Shown here: one piece after another, positions 16,622 to 25,894 of the stretch | Layout of the letters: each line of letters begins with the position of its first letter | How positions within the stretch are numbered: position 1 is the first letter of the stretch | Assembly: GCA_022361295.1 (NCBI GenBank) | Contig: JAKSBD010000349.1 | Coordinates: 1-37,939, forward strand | Source of the DNA: Bacteroidales bacterium | GTDB taxonomy: Bacteria; Bacteroidota; Bacteroidia; Bacteroidales; Marinilabiliaceae | DNA length: 37,939 nt | Reading direction: 5' to 3' | The notes under the pieces: model-generated | Databases searched by the model: none | Seen by the model: the letters and a program-made list of their open reading frames with translations, nothing else | What the model was told of the DNA's origin: nothing | Made by a program: the position numbers and the translations under genes

Positions 16622-16981
16622 ATGAATTTAACCGGCGAGTGGCAATTTTTTGAACAGTTTGATGCGGGGTTTGATATGGGATATGCTGTGTTAATGCAGG
16701 TTGGTGAAAAAATATCGGGTACATTGGTATACCGCGAATATATATATGATGAGGGCTCATTTCTGATATCTATTGATGTGGAAGGCGATGTAATTGAAGA
16801 TCGTTTAATGCTACGTGGTAAAAGCTATGCAGTTATTGATGCTCCTTTCCCTGTTGAATATTGTCTGGATGATCGCATTGCCGAATTATCTGATCCTGAT
16901 AAAATAGAGGGACACAGTGTGGATGATCAGAACCTGGAGGGGCGTTTTTTATTGCGTCGAATGAGTGTGTTGTTGTCCTAA
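16622..16981 (+). CDS. Small protein of unknown function, lipocalin/beta-barrel-like
   Basis: I do not recognise this 119-aa protein. It starts MNLTGEWQFFEQFDAGF and alternates short strands (VLMQVGEKISGTLVYREY, RLMLRGKSYAVID), which looks like a small beta-barrel of the kind seen in lipocalin-like or DUF4488-like domains; that is a pattern impression only. No signal peptide or membrane helix is visible, so it is probably cytoplasmic. It is acidic. It lies between the V-ATPase terminator and a universal stress protein on the same strand. Codon use is like that of its neighbours. Confidence 0.7.
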   Translation: MNLTGEWQFFEQFDAGFDMGYAVLMQVGEKISGTLVYREYIYDEGSFLISIDVEGDVIEDRLMLRGKSYAVIDAPFPVEYCLDDRIAELSDPDKIEGHSVDDQNLEGRFLLRRMSVLLS

Positions 16982-17254
16982 CAGGTTTAATACCTAAAAA
17001 CTAAAATTAGGTTTCCTAAAGTTGATTAACGTCACCATTGTGTTGATGAACAGGTATTTTGTGTACACTAAAATCATAACCTATTTTTCCAAATCTCCGT
17101 ATAATAATATAGGTTGGTTTCTTATTGGGTTGGATTGATATTTACTATCAGGCAATGCCAGTTGCTTTTCCGAAAATGTTCGGTAATGAGTATTTCCTAC
17201 GGCTATCCAAGCCGGTGTCGCATGTTGAAATATGAATTCCTAAATCATTACACT

Positions 17255-18067
17255 ATGAAACGGATTCTGTTATTAACTGATTTCTCTGACACTGCCAGGA
17301 ATGCCGCCATGTACGCCCTCAAGATGTTCGAAAACGAAAAGGTGTATTTTGACCTTCTTAATGCTTACGATCTGGAGTTTAGCGGCAGTCCGTATATCAT
17401 GCAGGTGAAAGAAGAATTGGCCGAAGAAAGTCTGAAAGGACTAAAGAATGAATTGTCCCTCTTGCATAGGCGTTTTCCTAATGCGCGCGTTGAATTAGCA
17501 TCTCGCTTTGGTAATCTAATGGAAGTTGTACAGAATGAAATTACAGACTTCAAACCAGAGTTAATTGTAATGGGATGTCGTGGCGAAACTGCACTTGAAA
17601 ACTTCTTATTAGGCAGTAATGCCTACGAAGTAGTAAAGCATATTAATGCAGCACTATTGGTTGTTCCTAAACATGCTAAATTTAAAAAACCTGATAAAAT
17701 TGTGTTCGCCACCGATTTGAAAGATATTAAGGTTGACGATGTTGTTGAGCCTTTACGCGATTTATCGCATCATTTCCATGCCGATTTAATGTTTGTAAAT
17801 GTTCTGGAAGATGATTACGTTAATCGTTTAGAAGCGGAGAACAAAATTGCATCTCACTTTGAAGGATTGAATCTAAGCTTCAACTTTATAGAAGGAGAAG
17901 ATGTAAGCAATGGTATTTTAAAGTTTATGGATGAAAATGATGCTGATATCGTAACACTGGTTCGACATAACGAATCATTCTTTGAACGTTTGTTCCATCC
18001 AAGTGTAACCAAAAAAATGGTTTTACATCCTGAACACCCCATGTTGATTCTTCATGACGAGACATAA
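17255..18067 (+). CDS. Universal stress protein UspA family, tandem domains
   Basis: About 270 aa with two Usp domains. Domain 1 starts MKRILLLTDFSDTARNAA and carries the ATP-binding motif G-2x-G-9x-G-S: Gly107 CRG, then LLGS near residue 120, followed by LLVVPK. Domain 2 (from about IVFATDLKDIKVDD) lacks the full glycine motif and looks degenerate. The frame is open upstream to 17114, but those codons do not resemble a protein and MKRILLLTDFSD is the canonical Usp start, so ATG at 17255 is chosen. It probably binds ATP and acts in stress survival. A strong bidirectional terminator follows. Confidence 0.93.
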   Translation: MKRILLLTDFSDTARNAAMYALKMFENEKVYFDLLNAYDLEFSGSPYIMQVKEELAEESLKGLKNELSLLHRRFPNARVELASRFGNLMEVVQNEITDFKPELIVMGCRGETALENFLLGSNAYEVVKHINAALLVVPKHAKFKKPDKIVFATDLKDIKVDDVVEPLRDLSHHFHADLMFVNVLEDDYVNRLEAENKIASHFEGLNLSFNFIEGEDVSNGILKFMDENDADIVTLVRHNESFFERLFHPSVTKKMVLHPEHPMLILHDET

Positions 18068-18069
18068 AA

Positions 18070-18095
18070 AAAAAGCGGCCATTGGCCGCTTTTTT
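18070..18095. terminator. Bidirectional terminator between usp and the POT transporter
   Basis: GCGGCC/GGCCGC core with a 3-nt ATT loop is flanked by an A run on the left and a T run on the right, so it works as a terminator on both strands. It sits between convergent genes whose stop codons are about 50 bp apart. Confidence 0.92.
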
Positions 18096-18115
18096 AGTAT
18101 ATGATTAAGATCAAA

Positions 18116-19651
18116 TTACTTCGAAACTCGTTCTAGCCACTTCAACATAAATAGCATTGTAAACATTGAAATGATACAAGCTACAACAAAGATTGTCCAT
18201 GTAGCCCAGATTGGAATTGATTCATAGAAAATTGCACCAATAAATAATAACTGGTTACCTAAAGCGGTTGCACCTAACCAACCACCTTGCATAATACCTT
18301 GGTATTGCGGAGGAGCTACCTTCGATACAAATGAAATTCCAAGAGGACTGATAAATAATTCAGCGACTGTAAGGATAAAGTATGTACCAATAAGTAACAT
18401 TGGAGTTACTTTTTGTGCTAGATCAAGAGGAGTACCACCTTGGTTAGGATCGATTGATGAGAATAAAGGTAAATCCATTGAACCTAATGTCATAACAACG
18501 AACCCTAGGGCTGCAATAAACATACCGATGGCAATTTTCTTAGGAGTCGATGGTTCCATATTACGTGAACGTAACCAGCCGAAAACAGCCATTACAATAG
18601 GCGTAAGGAATACCACAAAGAATGGGTTAATAGACTGGAATAACTCAGCTCCCTGAATACTTACACTACCTAAGTTAATATTAATCATACTTAAGTCTGT
18701 ATAGTCTTTTGCAAACATGGTAAGAGTTAAACCATTCTGGTGGAATGAGAACCAGAAGAAAATTACAATTGCGAATACTGCAAATAATGCATATAAGCGC
18801 TGTTTTACTTCTTTAGCATCCATTTGAGGTGCTTCAGCTTTAGCTCCTGAATTTACTTCATCTTCATGTCCGCCTGGATTTGGGAAGTATTTCTTGTTGA
18901 TTACATAAATCACTAGAGAGATAAGCATAGCAATAATTGCAGTACCAAATGCATAGTGGAAACCAGTAGAGAACACATTCAAGTATTCATTGGCGAATGC
19001 TCCAAGATCGGTTACTGTTGAGCCGTTGGCAACGTTAGCCATTTCCTGAAATTTAGTAGTTGCTTCAGCAGAAATAGTTCCATCTATATAAGAGTGACAT
19101 ACGGCTGGAAGGTCGGCGTTGTAATTAAAACCGTTACTATTTAACCACCAGTTACGAACACCTACCGCAATAAAAGGAGCGAAGATGGCACCAACATTAA
19201 TAAACATATAGAATAAGGAGAAACCTGAGTCACGATATTTTCCATACTCCTCATTATCATACATCTGACCAACTAATGCCTGTAGGTTTCCTTTGAATAA
19301 TCCATTACCAAAAGATATTACGAATAATGCCAAACACGTCATTACAAGAGTGAAGTTGCTTGCGCCGGTAGGTATTGCAAGGAATACATAACCAAGGCCC
19401 ATCACTAACAAACCACTTAAAATAGTTCCTTTGTAGTTTCTTAATTTGTCAGCAATAAAACCACCAGCTAATGACAAGATGTAAATTAATGCATAAAATA
19501 CAGAGTAAATAAGTCCTGCATCTTTACCATTTAATCCAAACTTTGCTTGCAAAAACAGCACAAGAATGGCCATCATTGTGTAAAAACCAAAACGCTCACC
19601 CATATTGGCAAGAGCGGCAGGAATAAGTCCTTTAGGATGTTGTTTAAACAT
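18116..19651 (-). CDS. POT/PTR2 family proton-coupled oligopeptide transporter
   Basis: 511-aa major facilitator superfamily member that imports di- and tripeptides with protons. The family ExxER motif is present near the N-terminus (ANMGERFGFYTMMAIL), along with a loop-2/3 GFIADKL segment, FKGNLQALVGQMY, and the C-terminal helix-10 region FISPLGISFVSKVAPPQYQG typical of bacterial POTs. About 12-14 membrane helices are expected. It has its own consensus promoter (TTTG-N19-TATATTTG) upstream and shares a bidirectional terminator with the usp gene. Together with PepD and the MFSD1-like carrier it suggests active peptide use. Confidence 0.95.
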   Translation of the reverse strand: MFKQHPKGLIPAALANMGERFGFYTMMAILVLFLQAKFGLNGKDAGLIYSVFYALIYILSLAGGFIADKLRNYKGTILSGLLVMGLGYVFLAIPTGASNFTLVMTCLALFVISFGNGLFKGNLQALVGQMYDNEEYGKYRDSGFSLFYMFINVGAIFAPFIAVGVRNWWLNSNGFNYNADLPAVCHSYIDGTISAEATTKFQEMANVANGSTVTDLGAFANEYLNVFSTGFHYAFGTAIIAMLISLVIYVINKKYFPNPGGHEDEVNSGAKAEAPQMDAKEVKQRLYALFAVFAIVIFFWFSFHQNGLTLTMFAKDYTDLSMININLGSVSIQGAELFQSINPFFVVFLTPIVMAVFGWLRSRNMEPSTPKKIAIGMFIAALGFVVMTLGSMDLPLFSSIDPNQGGTPLDLAQKVTPMLLIGTYFILTVAELFISPLGISFVSKVAPPQYQGIMQGGWLGATALGNQLLFIGAIFYESIPIWATWTIFVVACIISMFTMLFMLKWLERVSK

Positions 19652-19691
19652 ATCTATTTAATTTATAATTAGTTGTTAATTCAAAGCGAAG

Positions 19692-19722
19692 CAAATATAT
19701 GTTTTTTTGGGTCACTTACAAA
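19692..19722 (-). promoter_or_regulatory. Full Bacteroidota promoter for the POT transporter
   Basis: On the minus strand a -33 TTTG (19722-19719) is followed by 19 nt and the -7 box TATATTTG (19699-19692), matching both elements and the spacing of the Bacteroidota consensus. The -7 box ends about 40 nt before the start codon. Confidence 0.8.
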
Positions 19723-19902
19723 TCGTAACTGTCATGCTCTGTAACAGGTTGTGTGTAAATGTGTGAGCGTTAGAAGTGTATGTCTAATAATTATTAATAA
19801 AATATTAAAAATCATAATTAGCTCAATTTAAATTCGAATGAATGGTAACCCTTTGTTCTGACTTACCAACAGGAAATGCTGTTATTGCACCCAAAAACTT
19901 TG

Positions 19903-19910
19903 TAAATTTG
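19903..19910 (+). promoter_or_regulatory. Bacteroidota -7 box (TAAATTTG) for nnr
   Basis: TAAATTTG matches TAnnTTTG and ends 27 nt before the ATG of the NAD(P)HX repair gene. A partial -33 (ATTG at 19884-19887) is 15 nt away, shorter than ideal. Confidence 0.5.
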
Positions 19911-19937
19911 ATAGGTGTTGAATTATAACTGTTTCCA

Positions 19938-21446
19938 ATGAAGCTATTTCCTGTAACTCAAATCTCTGCCATTGATCAATATACTATCGATAATGAACCA
20001 ATCGCATCCATAGACTTAATGGAGCGCGCATCACTACATTTTTATAAGAAATTTATCAGCCTTTATCCGCATGGTGACGTTTCAGTTTTAGTTGGGCCGG
20101 GAAATAATGGAGGTGATGCGCTTGCTGTTGCTCGGATGTTGATTAAAGATGGCCGTGAGGTTCAGATTTATTTAATAGTAGAAGAGGATAAACTGAGTAA
20201 AGATGGCAGAGTCAATCTTCAACGCCTCAAGCTGATTAAGGATAGTGTTTCTATACTAAATGCAGAAGGTCAGTTTAGTCAGATAAGTGATGATGATATC
20301 ATTATTGATGGTTTATTTGGGTCCGGATTAAATCGTCCTCTCTCAGGTTTAGCTAAAAGTTTGGTTCAATACATTAATGAGCTGGATGTGGAAGTGGTAA
20401 GTATTGATATTCCTTCAGGTTTATTTGGAGAGGATAATGCCTCAAATGATCAGGATGCTATTGTAATGGCAGATCACACGATCAGTTTTCAGTTTCCAAA
20501 GCTGGCTTTTCTGCTGCCTGAATGTGAAAATTACGTAGGAGAGTGGCATGTGGTTAATATTGGTCTGCATACGGCCATAATTAATAATACACCATCAGAC
20601 TATTGTTATACAGAACCTGAACATATTAAGAGTTCGTTGAAGAATCACAGTCGCTTTGCACATAAGGGGCATTTTGGTCATGCTTTACTACTGGCTGGTA
20701 ATTACGGAAAGATGGGGGCTGCTTTGCTGGCATCTAGAGCGTGCCTTAAAACTGGTGCAGGATTATTGACAAGTCATGTGCCACGCCTCGGCTATTCAAT
20801 AATACAAACGGCAGTGCCTGAAGCAATGGCAAATATTGACAGATCTGATATTCTTATATCAGAATTCCCTGATTTAGATGCATACGACGCTGTTGGAATC
20901 GGACCGGGTATTGGTACCAAGCCCAACACGCAAACCGCCCTGCGAGAACTAATGGAGTCTCTGGATGGCAAACCAGTTGTGCTGGATGCTGATGCATTAA
21001 ATATTCTTTCGATTGATGATGATTTGTGGGAGCTGGTTCCTGATAATGCTATATTAACGCCTCATCCTGGTGAATTTGATCGCTTAGCCGGAACAAGCAA
21101 CAGTTCTTTTGAACGCCTGCAAAAAGCCATCAAATTTGCCAAAGATATGGAGGTAACCCTCGTTTTAAAGGGGGCCTATACTGTTGTGATCGCGTCGGAC
21201 GGACATTGCTACTTTAATTCTACCGGCAACTACGGAATGGCAACTGCAGGAAGTGGCGATGTATTAACCGGCATTATTTTGTCTTTACTGGCGCAAGGCT
21301 ATCAACCACTGGAAGCTGCTCGAACTGGTGTTTATTTGCATGGCCTCGCTGCCGATTTACTACTCGATGATTCGGCAGAAGAGTCTATTGTTGCTTCTGA
21401 TATTATCTCGAAAATAGGAGTGGCTTATAAAAGTTTAAGAGGGTAG
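19938..21446 (+). CDS. nnr: Bifunctional NAD(P)H-hydrate epimerase/dehydratase (Nnr)
   Basis: Repairs damaged NAD(P)H: the N-terminal YjeF_N domain epimerises R- and S-NAD(P)HX, and the C-terminal carbohydrate-kinase-like domain dehydrates S-NAD(P)HX using ADP. Seen: GPGNNGGDALAVARML and DGLFGSGLNRPLSG in the N-domain, then HKGHFGHALLLAGNYGKMGA (from His242), GIGPGIG, LDADALNIL, ILTPHPGEFDRLAG and AGSGDVLTG with the catalytic Asp441. 502 aa is the usual length of the fused enzyme. It stands alone with its own -7 box. Confidence 0.96.
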   Translation: MKLFPVTQISAIDQYTIDNEPIASIDLMERASLHFYKKFISLYPHGDVSVLVGPGNNGGDALAVARMLIKDGREVQIYLIVEEDKLSKDGRVNLQRLKLIKDSVSILNAEGQFSQISDDDIIIDGLFGSGLNRPLSGLAKSLVQYINELDVEVVSIDIPSGLFGEDNASNDQDAIVMADHTISFQFPKLAFLLPECENYVGEWHVVNIGLHTAIINNTPSDYCYTEPEHIKSSLKNHSRFAHKGHFGHALLLAGNYGKMGAALLASRACLKTGAGLLTSHVPRLGYSIIQTAVPEAMANIDRSDILISEFPDLDAYDAVGIGPGIGTKPNTQTALRELMESLDGKPVVLDADALNILSIDDDLWELVPDNAILTPHPGEFDRLAGTSNSSFERLQKAIKFAKDMEVTLVLKGAYTVVIASDGHCYFNSTGNYGMATAGSGDVLTGIILSLLAQGYQPLEAARTGVYLHGLAADLLLDDSAEESIVASDIISKIGVAYKSLRG

Positions 21447-21466
21447 ATATAATATATTGAAAGTAT

Positions 21467-21488
21467 AAAATTGAAGTAATTCAATTTT
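21467..21488 (+). terminator. AT-rich hairpin after nnr (possible terminator)
   Basis: AAAATTGAA (21467-21475) pairs perfectly with TTCAATTTT (21480-21488) around a GTAA loop. There is no clean T run after it, so termination would be weak; its place just after nnr makes this the likeliest role. Confidence 0.45.
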
Positions 21489-21584
21489 GTATCATTACTA
21501 TCATGAAATCTCTACTCTGCTCTGCATTTTTTACACGAGTACAAATTGTACTATATTTCACCGCTGAACACGATAATTATCATC

Positions 21585-21614
21585 TTGGCTTTTAATTTTT
21601 TTCGTTTACCTTTG
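21585..21614 (+). promoter_or_regulatory. Bacteroidota promoter for the DUF4831 lipoprotein
   Basis: A -33 TTG (21585-21587) is followed by 19 nt and the -7 box TACCTTTG (21607-21614), close to consensus in both elements and spacing. The leader is then about 100 nt and contains CGTCGT/ACGACG complementary arms that could form a hairpin. Confidence 0.6.
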
Positions 21615-21723
21615 ATGGTCGTCGTACTTTAATGGAAATAACGACGTTTGTTTAAATAAAGCATATTGAGATATGGCTTGATTATTGCTTAACTCAGGGC
21701 TTTATTAATCATTAATAATTAAG

Positions 21724-22827
21724 ATGATGAAGAAATTATTTCTTGCCATAAGTGCTGCCGCAATTTTATCTTCATGTGCAGTACAACAACCTGTTCCAAG
21801 TAAAGTTAATGTGCAGGATGTAGCCAAAATTAATAATGCTACAAATAATGCTTTGCTTTATAGTTTGCCAACAACAGTTATTCGTGTAAATGTAGAAGTT
21901 GAAAAAACAATTCATAAAGTAGGCCCATTTTATCGTTACTCCCAAAAGATGCTTAATGTAAGTGATGTTGTAACAGAAGATAAAGTGGAGTGGCAAATAA
22001 AATCCGTTAATATTGAGACTTTTGGGGTGCCGGATGAGAGTAAGCGCTATTCAGTTACATATTCAGGTGCCGCTTCAGCACCGTTTTTAAATTTAACTTC
22101 ATCAGGAGTTTTAGCCGGTGTTAACAGCGAAATTATCGATGATGAATGTTACTTAAAGGAGTTTACCGTATCAGAGTTACCTGGAATCGACGATGTTAAT
22201 TTCAATGATGTAGCCATGATTGAAAAACAATTGGTGAAAACATCAAACGCTGCCATGGCTGAAGAAACAGCCAACTATATTTATAAAATTCGTAAACGCC
22301 GTTTTAAAATTCTGGCCAGTGATTTTGAGCAATTGCCACCTGACGGACAGTCATACGAAGTTATGGTTCGTGAACTGAATAAATTGGAAAAAGAGCATAT
22401 GGAATTATTTGTGGGTAAAAAAGAAACCTATACCATGACTCAGTCTTTTGATATAATTCCTGATAAAATGAGTACCAATAATGATGTATTATTCCGTTTC
22501 TCGACGGTTTCTGGTATAGTTGATAAAATGGATGTAAGTGGTGCACCTGTATATTTTGAACTCGAAGCTGAAGAAGGAGCTAAACTTCCCGATGCAGCTA
22601 TGGTCATTGAAAAAGGGCAGGAAGTACGAAATGGCTTATTTTATAACAAGCCGGGAAAAGCAACCATTAAAATTATTGATAAAAATAAGCTGATAAAAGA
22701 AAAAGAAGTATACCTGGGACAATACGGGCAAGTTATATCGATGCCTTCAAATGTACTTGAACAGGACAATGTAAGTATCCGAATCAACCCTAAAACAGGA
22801 GCACTTAGGAGTATTGAAAGAAAGTAA
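21724..22827 (+). CDS. DUF4831 family lipoprotein
   Basis: 367-aa protein with a lipoprotein signal (lipobox LSSC, Cys18), so likely membrane-anchored in the periplasm or outer membrane. The segment LLYSLPTTVIRVNVEVEKT, then GPFYRYSQKMLNVSDVV, matches the start of the DUF4831 family found in Bacteroidota. The rest is mostly strand-like with a short DEXYEVM-type helical region near residues 195-225. Its function is unknown. The start could be either of the two adjacent ATG codons (21724, 21727). It has its own promoter and a 103-nt gap to pepD. Confidence 0.85.
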   Translation: MMKKLFLAISAAAILSSCAVQQPVPSKVNVQDVAKINNATNNALLYSLPTTVIRVNVEVEKTIHKVGPFYRYSQKMLNVSDVVTEDKVEWQIKSVNIETFGVPDESKRYSVTYSGAASAPFLNLTSSGVLAGVNSEIIDDECYLKEFTVSELPGIDDVNFNDVAMIEKQLVKTSNAAMAEETANYIYKIRKRRFKILASDFEQLPPDGQSYEVMVRELNKLEKEHMELFVGKKETYTMTQSFDIIPDKMSTNNDVLFRFSTVSGIVDKMDVSGAPVYFELEAEEGAKLPDAAMVIEKGQEVRNGLFYNKPGKATIKIIDKNKLIKEKEVYLGQYGQVISMPSNVLEQDNVSIRINPKTGALRSIERK

Positions 22828-22930
22828 TGGAATTTAGTTTCAGGATAAGACTAATGTAAAACATGTATACATTAATCTAAGTCAGATAACTAATAAACTA
22901 ATTAATAATCCCTTTTTTAAACAAAGAGTT

Positions 22931-24394
22931 ATGAATAACGAAATAGCTAAATTATCTCCCCAGGGTCTTTGGGAAAGCTTTTATAAATTAACTCAGATTC
23001 CTCGTCCTTCTAAAAAAGAAGGTAAAGCAATTGATTTTATGGAGGAGTTTGGTAAATCATTAGGTCTAGAAACTATTCGTGATGAGGTGGGTAACATTAT
23101 CATCCGCAAGCCAGCTACACCAGGATATGAAGACCGTATGGGAGTTATTCTTCAAAGCCACATTGATATGGTTCCTCAGAAGAATAGCGATAAAGAGCAC
23201 AATTTCGAAACAGATCCGATTGAAACATATATTGAAGACGGTTGGGTAACAGCTAACGGAACAACATTGGGTGCCGATAATGGTATCGGTGTTGCTGCTG
23301 CGATGGCTGTTCTTCAGTCAACCGATATGGAGCATGGGCCGGTTGAGGCTTTAATCACAATGGATGAGGAAGCGGGTATGACTGGAGCTAATGCACTGAA
23401 ACCTGGTATTCTTCAAGGTGATATTTTATTAAACATGGACTCGGAAGACGAAGGTGAGTTATATGTAGGATGCGCCGGTGGGTGTGATGCCAATGTAAAA
23501 TATACCTATACTGAAGAGGAAGTGCCAGCTGATTCTGTTGCTTACAAATTATCATTGACAGGATTGAAAGGTGGTCATTCGGGAATGGATATTCCACTAG
23601 GACGCGGAAATGCCAATAAATTAATGTTCCGATTCTTAAAATTTGCTGTTGCTAATGACGATGCACGTCTGGCTTCTATTGATGGTGGTAGTTTACGTAA
23701 TGCCATCCCTCGCGAAGCATTTGCTGTTGTAACAGTTCCTGCTGCCAATGCCGATGATTTTATCGAAAGCCTTGAAGAGTACGAAGAAATCTACAAAGCA
23801 GAGTTAAGTGCTGTTGAGCCTGATTTATCATTTGTTGCTGAAAAAACAGATTTGCCTTCATCTATTATTGATGAGGTAACACAGGATGATTTAATCAATG
23901 GAATAATTGCTGCGCCCAATGGAGTAATACGTATGAGTAACGATATGGAAGGTTTGGTTGAAACATCAACTAATCTGGCTATTGTTAAGTCAAATAACGG
24001 CGAAATTATTGTTCAGGCGTTGATGCGTAGTTCAGTTAATACGGCTATTGAAGCATTAGCATCAAAAATGGAAAGTGTATTCCGTTTGGCAGGAGCTGAG
24101 ATTAGCTTTGGCGGTCAGTATCCGGGATGGAAGCCAAATATGGCTTCACCAATCCTTAAAACAATGCAGGATGTGTATCAGAAAAAATGGGGCAAGGTAC
24201 CTGAAATCAGAGCTATTCATGCCGGGTTGGAGTGTGGTATTTTAGGAAGTGCCTATCCTCACTGGGACATGATATCTTTCGGTCCTACAATTCGTTTCCC
24301 TCACTCACCAGATGAAAAAGTAAACATCGAAACTGTTGGTTTATTTTGGGAGTATTTGGAAGAAACGCTAAAAAGTGTACCGGTTAAAAAGTAA
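22931..24394 (+). CDS. pepD: Xaa-His dipeptidase PepD (M20C aminoacyl-histidine dipeptidase)
   Basis: Cytosolic zinc aminopeptidase of the M20 family that cleaves dipeptides, classically Xaa-His such as carnosine. Metal and catalytic residues are in place: His77/Asp79 (QSHIDM), Asp116 (LGADNGIG), Glu146/Glu147 (MDEEAGMTGA), Asp170 (NMDSEDEGE), and a C-terminal His in SFGPTIRFPHSPDEK. The dimerisation lid lies in the middle (GGHSGMDIPLGRGNAN begins it). 487 aa is typical. An MFS carrier resembling MFSD1 follows 75 nt downstream on the same strand, which suggests a peptide-handling pair. Confidence 0.96.
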   Translation: MNNEIAKLSPQGLWESFYKLTQIPRPSKKEGKAIDFMEEFGKSLGLETIRDEVGNIIIRKPATPGYEDRMGVILQSHIDMVPQKNSDKEHNFETDPIETYIEDGWVTANGTTLGADNGIGVAAAMAVLQSTDMEHGPVEALITMDEEAGMTGANALKPGILQGDILLNMDSEDEGELYVGCAGGCDANVKYTYTEEEVPADSVAYKLSLTGLKGGHSGMDIPLGRGNANKLMFRFLKFAVANDDARLASIDGGSLRNAIPREAFAVVTVPAANADDFIESLEEYEEIYKAELSAVEPDLSFVAEKTDLPSSIIDEVTQDDLINGIIAAPNGVIRMSNDMEGLVETSTNLAIVKSNNGEIIVQALMRSSVNTAIEALASKMESVFRLAGAEISFGGQYPGWKPNMASPILKTMQDVYQKKWGKVPEIRAIHAGLECGILGSAYPHWDMISFGPTIRFPHSPDEKVNIETVGLFWEYLEETLKSVPVKK

Positions 24395-24406
24395 TTAATC
24401 ATTAAT

Positions 24407-24442
24407 AAGAGTAGCTGCAGTGTCAATTGTGGCTATTCTTTT
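24407..24442 (+). terminator. Weak hairpin between pepD and the MFS gene
   Basis: AAGAGTAGC (24407-24415) pairs with GCTATTCTT (24432-24440), one wobble pair, across a 16-nt loop and followed by only two more T's. It could be an attenuating terminator that lowers rather than stops transcription into the MFS gene. Confidence 0.4.
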
Positions 24443-24469
24443 ATGTTCATATAACTAACTAAAATTAAA

Positions 24470-25843
24470 ATGACTGAAGTAATTAATAAAAGTCTACGTG
24501 ATTCAAAAGGTGCACGTTGGGGAGCCCTGGCTGTTGTGTCGTTTACAATGCTATGCGGTTATTATATTAACTATGTGATATCTCCATTAAAACCATTGCT
24601 TGAAGAACATATGGGCTGGACCAGTGCGGATTTCGGTGTATGGAATAGCGCATATGGATGGTTTAATGTTTTCTTTTTGATGCTGATTTTTGGTGGTATC
24701 ATATTGGATAAAATGGGAGTTCGATTTACTGGACTTGGCGCGGCACTTACAATGATTGTAGGTACTGCTTTACAGTACTATGCCATTGAGTTTCCGATGG
24801 AAGGAACTATTCTAGGATTTAAATCGTCAATAGCTATTGGAGCACTGGGTTTTGGTGTTTTCGGTATGGGTGTTGAGATTGCGGGTATTACAATTTCCAA
24901 AATAATTGTAAAATGGTTTAAAGGAAAGGAATTGGCATTGGCAATGGGGCTCGAAATGGCAACAGCCCGTATGGGTACCGCTCTTGCATTAGCTGTGCCT
25001 TTACCAATGGCAAAAGCATTGGGGGTTAATGGGATTCCTGCTATCAGTGCACCGGTAATGTTGGGATTAGGACTGTTGATTGCTGGTTTTATCGCCTTCC
25101 TTTGGTACACGTTTATGGATAAAAAACTGGAAAAATCGGAAGGTATTGGCGACGAAGTGTCTGAAGAAGATGCTTTCAAAGTGTCCGATATTCTTTTCAT
25201 TATCAAAAACAAGGGTTTCTGGTTAATCGCTTTGCTATGTGTATTGTTCTACTCAGGTATTTTCCCATTCCTTTATTACGCTACCGACTTAATGATTAAT
25301 AAGTATGGCGTAAACGAAGATTTTGCGGGTGCTATTCCTAGTTTATTGCCTTTTGGAACCATTATCCTAACACCTTTCTTCGGTAACTTATATGATCGTA
25401 AAGGTAAAGGTGCTACCATCATGTTAATTGGTTCTATTATGCTTTTAGCTGTACACTCTGTTTTTGCAGCTCCTGCACTTAACCATTATGTTATTGCAAT
25501 TATTCTTATCATCTTATTAGGAGTTACTTTCTCATTGGTACCTTCGGCTATGTGGCCATCGGTGCCAAAAATTATTCCTGAAAAACAGTTGGGTTCAGCA
25601 TATGCATTAATTTTCTGGGTGCAAAACTGGGGATTAATGGGAATGCCATTGTTAATTGGTATTGTACTTGAGAAGTACTGTAAGGTAATAGATGCCAATG
25701 GTAATTTTAGTCATTATGATTACACTTTACCAATGGTGATTTTTGCTGCTACTGGTTTATTGGCAATTGTTGTTGCATTAGCTCTTAAAGCTGAAGATAA
25801 GAAGAAAGGCTATGGCCTTGAAAGACCAAATATTCAACATTAA
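24470..25843 (+). CDS. MFS transporter, MFSD1-like (possible dipeptide carrier)
   Basis: 457-aa, 12-helix major facilitator. Several segments resemble eukaryotic MFSD1 as I remember it: IVKWFKGKELALAMGLEMA with TARMG, FWLIALLCVLFYSGIFPF, and AMWPSVPKIIPEKQLGSAYA followed by VQNWGL. Human MFSD1 has been reported as a lysosomal dipeptide uniporter favouring dipeptides with His, Lys or Arg. Position directly after pepD, an Xaa-His dipeptidase, fits a dipeptide role; this link is inference. Automatic annotation would probably call it a generic MFS or nitrate/oxalate-like carrier. A clear terminator follows. Confidence 0.9.
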   Translation: MTEVINKSLRDSKGARWGALAVVSFTMLCGYYINYVISPLKPLLEEHMGWTSADFGVWNSAYGWFNVFFLMLIFGGIILDKMGVRFTGLGAALTMIVGTALQYYAIEFPMEGTILGFKSSIAIGALGFGVFGMGVEIAGITISKIIVKWFKGKELALAMGLEMATARMGTALALAVPLPMAKALGVNGIPAISAPVMLGLGLLIAGFIAFLWYTFMDKKLEKSEGIGDEVSEEDAFKVSDILFIIKNKGFWLIALLCVLFYSGIFPFLYYATDLMINKYGVNEDFAGAIPSLLPFGTIILTPFFGNLYDRKGKGATIMLIGSIMLLAVHSVFAAPALNHYVIAIILIILLGVTFSLVPSAMWPSVPKIIPEKQLGSAYALIFWVQNWGLMGMPLLIGIVLEKYCKVIDANGNFSHYDYTLPMVIFAATGLLAIVVALALKAEDKKKGYGLERPNIQH

Positions 25844-25862
25844 TAGTTTCTAAAATATATGA

Positions 25863-25894
25863 AAACAGCCACTGTTGCAGGTGGCTGTTTTTTT
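25863..25894 (+). terminator. Terminator after the MFS gene
   Basis: AAACAGCCAC (25863-25872) pairs with GTGGCTGTTT (25881-25890) across an 8-nt loop, followed by a T run. Confidence 0.92.

Noticed and set aside
17114..17254. N-terminal extension of the universal stress protein
   Set aside because: The 47 extra codons do not look like protein sequence, and the canonical Usp start MKRILLLTDFSD is at 17255.
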